Shown in pieces: positions 31,488 to 36,189 of a DNA stretch of 36,189 nt. Position numbers and translations under genes: made by a program. Below the pieces are notes generated by a model. The model did not search any database. It worked only from the letters and a program-made list of their open reading frames with translations, and was not told the DNA's origin. Each line of letters starts with the position of its first letter. Position 1 is the first letter of the stretch. Source of the stretch: Xanthobacteraceae bacterium (GTDB lineage: Bacteria; Pseudomonadota; Alphaproteobacteria; Rhizobiales; Xanthobacteraceae); the NCBI GenBank assembly GCA_031291445.1, contig JARLJA010000179.1, positions 1 through 36,189 of the forward strand, in the 5' to 3' direction.

Positions 31488-31994
31488 CTACGCCGCACTC
31501 GCCGGCGGCACCGGCAGCGCGGTGACCGACTTGATCTTCTCCATGGCGAAGCGCGAGGTCACGTTCTTGAGCGGCACCGCGCTGATCAGCTTCTTGTAGA
31601 ACACGTCGTAGCTCTGCATGTCGGCGACCACGACCCGCAGCATGTAGTCGACGTCGCCGGCCATGCGATAGAACTCCATGACCTCGGGCATGGCGCTGAC
31701 CGCCTCGGCGAACTTCCTGAGCCAGGCATCCGAGTGGTCGCTGCTCTCGATCGAGACGAACACCGTGATGCCGAGCCCGATCTTGTTCTGGTCGACCAGG
31801 GCGACCCGGCGCAGGATGATACCTTCGGCCTCGAGCCGCTGGATCCGCTTCCAACACGGCGTCGACGACAGTCCGACCCGGTCGCCGATCTCGGCGACCG
31901 ACAGCGAGGCGTCCTCCTGCAGCACGGTCAGGATCTTGCGATCGATGGCGTCGAGGCGGCGGGTGCCCTCGGGGGCGAGCGAGACATCGGACAT
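31488..31994 (-). CDS. Lrp/AsnC-family transcriptional regulator
   Basis: This 168-residue regulator has an N-terminal helix-turn-helix (LDAIDRKILTVLQEDASLSVAEIGDRVGLSSTPCWKRIQRLEAEGII, about residues 14-60) and a C-terminal RAM ligand-binding domain with MAGDVDYMLRVVVADM. Lrp proteins sense amino acids and often repress themselves. The 102-bp region upstream is unusually AT-rich and contains an inverted repeat (32013-32037) suited to autoregulation. No target gene is adjacent apart from the sugar kinase gene upstream on the same strand. Confidence 0.93.
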   Translation of the reverse strand: MSDVSLAPEGTRRLDAIDRKILTVLQEDASLSVAEIGDRVGLSSTPCWKRIQRLEAEGIILRRVALVDQNKIGLGITVFVSIESSDHSDAWLRKFAEAVSAMPEVMEFYRMAGDVDYMLRVVVADMQSYDVFYKKLISAVPLKNVTSRFAMEKIKSVTALPVPPASAA

Positions 31995-32012
31995 GGGAAG
32001 AATTCTTTTCCA

Positions 32013-32037
32013 ATATGATCGAGAATATCGTTCATAT
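32013..32037. promoter_or_regulatory. AT-rich inverted repeat upstream of the Lrp-type gene
   Basis: Arms ATATGA (32013-32018) and TCATAT (32032-32037) flank a 13-base AT-rich centre, 18 bp before the start codon. The 25-bp region is an AT island in GC-rich DNA, a typical setting for an Lrp operator and promoter. Confidence 0.4.
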
Positions 32038-32095
32038 ATAGAAAAATCTTCTCGCGCAAGCGGGGGAGGACCCCAGGGAGTGCCATTCCGACCTG

Positions 32096-33019
32096 CTAAC
32101 GGGTCAAAAACGCTTCAACTTCAGGACGTTGCGGTGCGGCAAAAGCGCCGCCGAAGCGGCTGCATTTGAGCGCGGCGGCGGCGGCGGCGAAGCGCAGCGC
32201 CGGTTCGAGGTCGCTGCCCTCGGCGATCGCCAGCGCGAACGCGCCGTGGAAGACGTCGCCGGCGCCCAGGGTGTCGACGGCCTGGACGTGAAACGCCGGA
32301 GTGTGGTGGGCGGCGCCGTCGCGGTCGAGCCAGAATGCGCCCTGGTCGCCATCGGTGACGGCGAGGAACGCCTTGGTCAGCCCGGCGAGCCGCCGCAGCG
32401 CCGCCGTGAGGTCGTCGGCGCCGGCGGTGGCGCGCAGCGCCTCGGCGGAAAAGATGACGTGGGTCGCGACCTGGAGCAGCGGCTCGTCGGCGGGCATGGC
32501 GCGGTCGGCGTCGACCACCACGGCGAGGCCGCGGTCCCGGGCCGCCGCGCAGGTCGCGACGACGAAGCTGGCACAGCGGTTCTCGGTCAGGATGGCGTCG
32601 ACCCCGTCGAGCAGCAAGTCGCTGGCGGGCAGCTCCACGGTCCACAGGGTGGGGTCGCGATAGGTGATGCCGGTGCGCTCGCCGGTGGCGTCGATCAGGA
32701 TGGTGGAGACCGGCGTGACCGCGCCGGCGACGTGGACGAGGTGCTGCGTCTCGATGCCCTCGGGGCCGAGCTGGTCGGAGACGAATTCCATGCCGTGCTC
32801 GCCGGCATCGCCCATCGGGCCGGCGAGCCGCGCCCGTCCGCCCAGCCGCGCGATCGCCACCGCCGCGTTGGGGGCGTTGCCGCCGCAGATCCGGTCGAGC
32901 CGGGAGGCCTGGATCTTGGCGCCGCGGACCGGCACGTCCGCGACGCGGAAGGTCATGTCGAGCACCGGCATGCCGAGGCAGAGGATGCGGCGCGGGTCGG
33001 GGTGGTGCGGTGAGGTCAT
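32096..33019 (-). CDS. PfkB-family (ribokinase-like) sugar kinase
   Basis: This 307-residue kinase opens with ILCLGMPVLDMTFRV, has the N-terminal PfkB signature region CGGNAPNAAVAIARLGGRARLAGPMGDAGEHG, and the C-terminal signature DTLGAGDVFHGAFALA, with the catalytic Asp in GAGD. It phosphorylates a sugar or sugar-like substrate that cannot be named from sequence; ribokinase, fructokinase or ketohexokinase activity are all possible. The ATG at 33019 is chosen. It follows nudC on the same strand after 114 bp. Confidence 0.9.
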   Translation of the reverse strand: MTSPHHPDPRRILCLGMPVLDMTFRVADVPVRGAKIQASRLDRICGGNAPNAAVAIARLGGRARLAGPMGDAGEHGMEFVSDQLGPEGIETQHLVHVAGAVTPVSTILIDATGERTGITYRDPTLWTVELPASDLLLDGVDAILTENRCASFVVATCAAARDRGLAVVVDADRAMPADEPLLQVATHVIFSAEALRATAGADDLTAALRRLAGLTKAFLAVTDGDQGAFWLDRDGAAHHTPAFHVQAVDTLGAGDVFHGAFALAIAEGSDLEPALRFAAAAAALKCSRFGGAFAAPQRPEVEAFLTR

Positions 33020-33133
33020 GGAGCGTCGCCGTTCATCGAGGTCGCCGCGGAACCGGCGATCGGCCGGTCGCCGCGCCGGCAGGGATCTATGCAAGACCGG
33101 GGCGCCGCCTTCGGTTCCAGCGGTCGGCGCGGG

Positions 33134-34066
33134 TCAGGCGCCGTTGAGCCACTGGGCGACGAGGTGATAGGCGATCGCCACCGGGTGGGGGCCCAGCAGG
33201 CCGTCGGGATGTTCGCGCCGGAGCATCGCCGCCGCCTCGTCGCGGCTGAACCAGCGCGCGTCCTCGAGCTCGGTCTTGTCGACCACGATGTCGGTCGTGG
33301 TGGCGCGCGCCGTGCATCCGATCATCAGCGACGACGGGTAGGGCCAGGGCTGCGCGCGGTAGTAGGCCACGTCGGTGCAGGCCACGCCCGCTTCCTCCGC
33401 GACCTCGCGCCGCACCGCGTCCTCGATGGTTTCCGCGATCTCGACGAAGCCGGCAAGGCACGACCACATGCCCGGCGGGAACTGGGCCTGGCGCCCGAGC
33501 AGGCAGCGCTCGCCATCGGTCACCAGCATGATCACCACCGGATCGGTGCGCGGGAAATGCTGGGTCTTGCAGGCCGGGCAGTCGCGGCGCCAGCCGCCGC
33601 TCGACATCGCGCTCTTCTGGCCGCAATTGGCGCAGAAGCCGTGACGCTGGTGCCAGCTGACCAGCGATTTCGCCATGGCGATGGCGGAGAGTTCCTCGAC
33701 CGGCAGGAGCCCCTGGGTCACCGCGCCGCGCAGGTCGTTGACCCTGACGTCGGGCCGTCCCATCAGCGCTTCGACGGCCTGGGCCGGGATGCCCATGCCG
33801 AACAGCGGGCGGCCGTCGCGCAGGCCGAGGAACACGGTTCCCGGATTGGCGCCGAAGCCGCGGGCTTCCTTCAGCGACAGCGCCGCGGTCGGCGTGCTCT
33901 CGGTCTTGATCAGCAACTGGTCGCGGTGGACCACGTAGGCGCGCGCATCGGCGCGCTCTTCCAGCGCCATCAGCTTCTCGACGTCGTCGCGCAGGTGCGC
34001 GGCGCGGTCGATCGGGTGGGTGGCGAAGCCGGGCGAGCCGACCGGGAACAGCGGGTTGGTGATCAT
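33134..34066 (-). CDS. nudC: NAD(H) pyrophosphatase NudC (RNA decapping type)
   Basis: This 310-residue Nudix hydrolase has a four-cysteine zinc ribbon (Cys145, Cys148, Cys163, Cys166), a complete Nudix box (GFVEIAETIEDAVRREVAEEAG, about 206-227) and the NudC-specific AQPWPYPSS after it, equivalent to the SQPWPFPxS motif that defines NADH specificity. NudC cleaves NADH and removes NAD caps from RNA. It begins 6 bp after the HIT gene stop, so the two form an operon. Confidence 0.95.
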   Translation of the reverse strand: MITNPLFPVGSPGFATHPIDRAAHLRDDVEKLMALEERADARAYVVHRDQLLIKTESTPTAALSLKEARGFGANPGTVFLGLRDGRPLFGMGIPAQAVEALMGRPDVRVNDLRGAVTQGLLPVEELSAIAMAKSLVSWHQRHGFCANCGQKSAMSSGGWRRDCPACKTQHFPRTDPVVIMLVTDGERCLLGRQAQFPPGMWSCLAGFVEIAETIEDAVRREVAEEAGVACTDVAYYRAQPWPYPSSLMIGCTARATTTDIVVDKTELEDARWFSRDEAAAMLRREHPDGLLGPHPVAIAYHLVAQWLNGA

Positions 34067-34072
34067 GAAGGG

Positions 34073-34498
34073 TCAGCCCAGCCAGATTTTGCGCCGGAGC
34101 GCGCTGATGAAATCCGCCACTTCCTGCGGGTCGTGGTCGAGCGGTTGCGCCGCGCCCCAGACCGGCCGCGGCCAGGCCGCGTCGCTGGAGCGCCGCGCGA
34201 TGACGTGGACATGCAATTGCGGCACCACATTGCCGAGCGCGGCGATGTTGAGCTTGTCGCATTGGGTGATGTCCTTGAGCACCCGGGCGACGCGGGTGAT
34301 CTCGGTCATCAGCTGGGCCTGCTCGATCTCGTCGAGATCGATGATCTCGATCACCTCGAGGCGGCGCGGCACCAGCAGCAGCCACGGATAGTTGGCATCC
34401 TTGATCACCACCACGCGGCAGAGCGGCAGGTCGCCGACGTTGATGGTGTCTTTTTCGAGCTGGGAGTGGAGGGTCCAGGCGGAGGAGGCGGCAGACAT
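34073..34498 (-). CDS. HIT-domain protein
   Basis: This 141-residue histidine-triad family protein has a nucleotide-binding region ending VVPQLHVHVIARRSSDAAWPRPVWG. The triad reads Q-L-H-V-H rather than H-x-H-x-H, so the first histidine is Gln while the next two remain; this form occurs in a known proteobacterial HIT subgroup. It may hydrolyse nucleoside phosphoramidates or dinucleotides. It is followed 6 bp later by nudC, another nucleotide pyrophosphatase, which suggests a shared nucleotide clean-up role. The ATG at 34498 (MSAASSAWTLHSQLEKDT) is chosen over a longer frame. Confidence 0.9.
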   Translation of the reverse strand: MSAASSAWTLHSQLEKDTINVGDLPLCRVVVIKDANYPWLLLVPRRLEVIEIIDLDEIEQAQLMTEITRVARVLKDITQCDKLNIAALGNVVPQLHVHVIARRSSDAAWPRPVWGAAQPLDHDPQEVADFISALRRKIWLG

Positions 34499-34553
34499 GC
34501 GACAACCGGTATGAATCGTGGGTTTCAGGATAGCAGAAGGGGGCGCGGCGCGC

Positions 34554-34583
34554 TTGCTTTCCGCCCGCTTTGGCGCCAAATAG
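34554..34583 (+). promoter_or_regulatory. Probable sigma-70-type promoter of ffs
   Basis: TTGCTT (34554-34559) and CAAATA or AAATAG (34577-34583) are 17-18 bp apart and end about five bases before the inferred 5' end of the SRP RNA. The match is moderate. Confidence 0.4.
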
Positions 34584-34587
34584 GGGC

Positions 34588-34683
34588 GGGAGATTGGCGG
34601 TGGACGAGCCACTCGCCAACCGGGTCAGGTCCGGAAGGAAGCAGCCCTAACGAGGTCCGGATCGGGTCGCTCGTCAGTCTCCC
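34588..34683 (+). ncRNA. ffs: Signal recognition particle RNA (4.5S RNA)
   Basis: The invariant SRP domain IV core GGTCAGGTCCGGAAGGAAGC is present at 34623-34642 and continues with AGCCCTAA, the Ffh-binding loop and internal bulge of bacterial 4.5S RNA. The ends GGGAGA (34588) and TCTCCC (ending 34683) pair, as do GGACGAGC and GCTCGTC, giving the expected single rod of about 96 nt. With Ffh the RNA targets membrane proteins to SecYEG. Placement just upstream of dnaX is the usual alphaproteobacterial arrangement. The exact ends are inferred from pairing. Confidence 0.95.
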
Positions 34684-34804
34684 ACCTTCGCGGTCTTATT
34701 CGCGGTGTCGGATGCCGGGCAGGACCGCATATCGCTGTCGCCACGGACAGCCTTCAGCCTTATCTTTCGGCTATCGGCTCCGGCTTGCGCCCGGGTCGCG
34801 ACAC

Positions 34805-34831
34805 GCGGGACAGCGCCCGCATTCTTTTTTT
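34805..34831 (+). terminator. Rho-independent terminator between ffs and dnaX
   Basis: A hairpin GCGGG-ACAGCG-CCCGC (34805-34820) is followed by ATTC and a run of seven T. It lies 27 bp before the dnaX ATG and about 120 bp after ffs. It should stop ffs transcription; dnaX would then need a promoter close to or within this region, or read-through. Confidence 0.65.
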
Positions 34832-34857
34832 GGATATGGTTGAGGCACGCACCCTCG

Positions 34858-36189
34858 ATGGCTGATGCTGGACATTCCGGAGCCGACGCGAGCCCGCCGG
34901 GCGGCCCCGCCGCCGCCCGCAGCGGCAGCGCCTACCGGGTGCTCGCCCGCAAATACCGCCCCACCACCTTCGCCGACCTGATCGGCCAGGAAGCCATGGT
35001 GCGGACCATCTCCAACGCCTTCGAGACCGGGCGGATCCCGCAGGCCTGGATCCTCACCGGCGTGCGCGGCGTCGGCAAGACCACTACGGCGCGGATCCTG
35101 GCGCGGGCGCTGAACTACGAACTGCCCGACGGCTCGGTGAAGGGTCCGACCATCCACATGCCGGTGCCCGGCCTGCACTGCCAGGCCATCATGGAAAGCC
35201 GTCACATCGACGTGCTGGAGATGGACGCGGCCTCCCATACAGGCGTCAACGACGTCCGCCAGATCACCGACGGCGTGCGCTATGCGCCCTCCAGCGCGCG
35301 CTACAAGGTCTACATCATCGACGAAGTCCACATGCTGTCGGAGGCGGCGTTCAACGCCTTCCTCAAGACGCTGGAAGAGCCGCCCGAGCACGCCAAGTTC
35401 ATCTTCGCCACCACCGAGATCGGCGAGGTTCCGGTCACCGTGCTGTCGCGGTGCCAGCGCTTCGACCTGCGCCGCGTCGATGCCGCCGTGCTGATGACCC
35501 ATCTCGGCAACATCGCCGCCAAGGAGCAGGTCGAGATCGAGCCGGAGGCGCTGGCCTCGATCGCGCGCGCCGCCGAGGGGTCGGTGCGCGATTCGCTGTC
35601 GCTGCTCGACCAGGCGATCGCCCATGCCGCGGGTCCGGTGCGGGCCGAGGACGTGCGCCAGATGCTCGGGCTCGCCGACCGCACCCGCGTCATCGACCTG
35701 TTCGAGGCGCTGGCGCGCGGCGACATCGCCGCCGCCTTCACCGAATTCCGCGACCAGTACGACACCGGCGCCGATCCGGTGGTGGTGCTGAGCGACCTCG
35801 CCGAGTTCGTCAATCTCGTCACCCGCATCAAGGTGGTGCCGAGCATCGCCGACAATCTCGCGCTCGGCGAGACCGAGCGCAGCCGCGGCCGCGACTTCGC
35901 CGCCAAGCTGTCGATCCGGGTGCTGTCGCGGATGTGGCAGATGCTGCTCAAGGGCATCGCCGAGGTCCAGGCCGCGACGCGGCCGGCTGCCGCCGCCGAA
36001 ATGGTGCTGGTGCGGATCGCCTATGTCGCCGACCTGCCGACCCCCGACGAAGCCATCCGCATGATCGAGCAGTCCGGCGGCGCCACGCCGGTTTCGACCG
36101 GCGGCGGGCCGCGGCCGGGCGGCGGCGCCAGCGCGCCTGTGGCCAGGGGCGAGGCACGGACCGAGATCGGCGCGCCGCGGTCGATGGGC
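34858..36189 (+). CDS. dnaX: DNA polymerase III subunit gamma/tau, N-terminal part
   Basis: The first 444 codons are in the window; the gene runs off the right edge. After a Gly/Pro/Ala-rich start comes YRVLARKYRPTTFADLIGQEAMV, Walker A GVRGVGKTTTARIL (about 68-81), Walker B VYIIDEVHMLSEAAFNA, and the SRC-type motif VLSRCQRFDLRRV. It is the clamp-loader ATPase of the replicase. The E. coli zinc module has four cysteines between Walker A and Walker B; here only one remains (Cys108). The ATG at 34858 has GAGG upstream at long spacing. No frameshift signal for the gamma form is visible in this part. Confidence 0.96.
   Translation, partial: MADAGHSGADASPPGGPAAARSGSAYRVLARKYRPTTFADLIGQEAMVRTISNAFETGRIPQAWILTGVRGVGKTTTARILARALNYELPDGSVKGPTIHMPVPGLHCQAIMESRHIDVLEMDAASHTGVNDVRQITDGVRYAPSSARYKVYIIDEVHMLSEAAFNAFLKTLEEPPEHAKFIFATTEIGEVPVTVLSRCQRFDLRRVDAAVLMTHLGNIAAKEQVEIEPEALASIARAAEGSVRDSLSLLDQAIAHAAGPVRAEDVRQMLGLADRTRVIDLFEALARGDIAAAFTEFRDQYDTGADPVVVLSDLAEFVNLVTRIKVVPSIADNLALGETERSRGRDFAAKLSIRVLSRMWQMLLKGIAEVQAATRPAAAAEMVLVRIAYVADLPTPDEAIRMIEQSGGATPVSTGGGPRPGGGASAPVARGEARTEIGAPRSMG

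Noticed and set aside
1-36189. tRNA or rRNA genes, CRISPR arrays, transposases, integrase or phage genes
   Set aside because: None of the intergenic regions shows cloverleaf arms, regularly spaced repeats or mobile-element proteins; only the SRP RNA and the palindromic repeats were found.

Overview
The window is high-GC chromosomal DNA from an alphaproteobacterium, most likely of the Bradyrhizobium/Rhodopseudomonas group (Nitrobacteraceae). The reasons are the CtrA-like TTAA-N7-TTAA promoter elements, the SRP RNA gene directly upstream of dnaX, the style of the tad/cpa pilus proteins, and palindromic intergenic repeats of a type I recall from that family. The genus is an inference from protein style, not from a search.

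Left third (1-12.3 kb): a Tad/Flp type IVb pilus locus with an unusual layout. A minus-strand operon (vestigial cpaB, cpaC1, cpaD1, cpaE1, start of cpaF) and a plus-strand operon (cpaC2, cpaD2, cpaE2) are paralogous copies pointing away from each other, with the prepilin peptidase gene cpaA and a 670-bp regulatory region between them. To the right lie a TadD-like TPR lipoprotein, a possible small membrane protein, a 54-aa Flp pilin, a membrane fatty-acid hydroxylase and an orphan full-length cpaB. Five pilus promoters (cpaA, tadD, pilin and both cpaC operons) carry an element TTAA-N7-TT(A/G/T)(A/G) in the same orientation relative to the gene. This suggests one cell-cycle-type (CtrA) regulon.

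Middle (12.5-22.1 kb): pyrE, a split chromate-type transporter, and then a seven-gene minus-strand operon. The operon encodes a branched-chain-amino-acid-type ABC importer (binding protein, two permeases, two ATPases), a nitrilase and a haem aldoxime dehydratase. A TrmB-type regulator diverges from it, and two TGTC-N10-GACA palindromes lie in the shared promoter region. The logic is uptake of an aldoxime or nitrile, dehydration of the aldoxime to a nitrile, and hydrolysis to a carboxylic acid. This is the most distinctive metabolic system in the window. The binding-protein gene appears to be frameshifted at a C5 tract just after its best start codon.

Right third (22.1-36.2 kb): mainly housekeeping genes. 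These are polA, a membrane acyltransferase, hrpB, a retropepsin-like protease, a phosphomannomutase/phosphoglucomutase, an Lrp/AsnC regulator, a PfkB sugar kinase, nudC, a HIT-family protein, the SRP RNA gene (ffs) with its own promoter and terminator, and the 5' part of dnaX, which runs off the right edge. Three palindromic repeats, each of a different type, sit in three of the four gaps between convergent genes. No tRNA, rRNA, CRISPR array, insertion sequence or prophage gene was seen.
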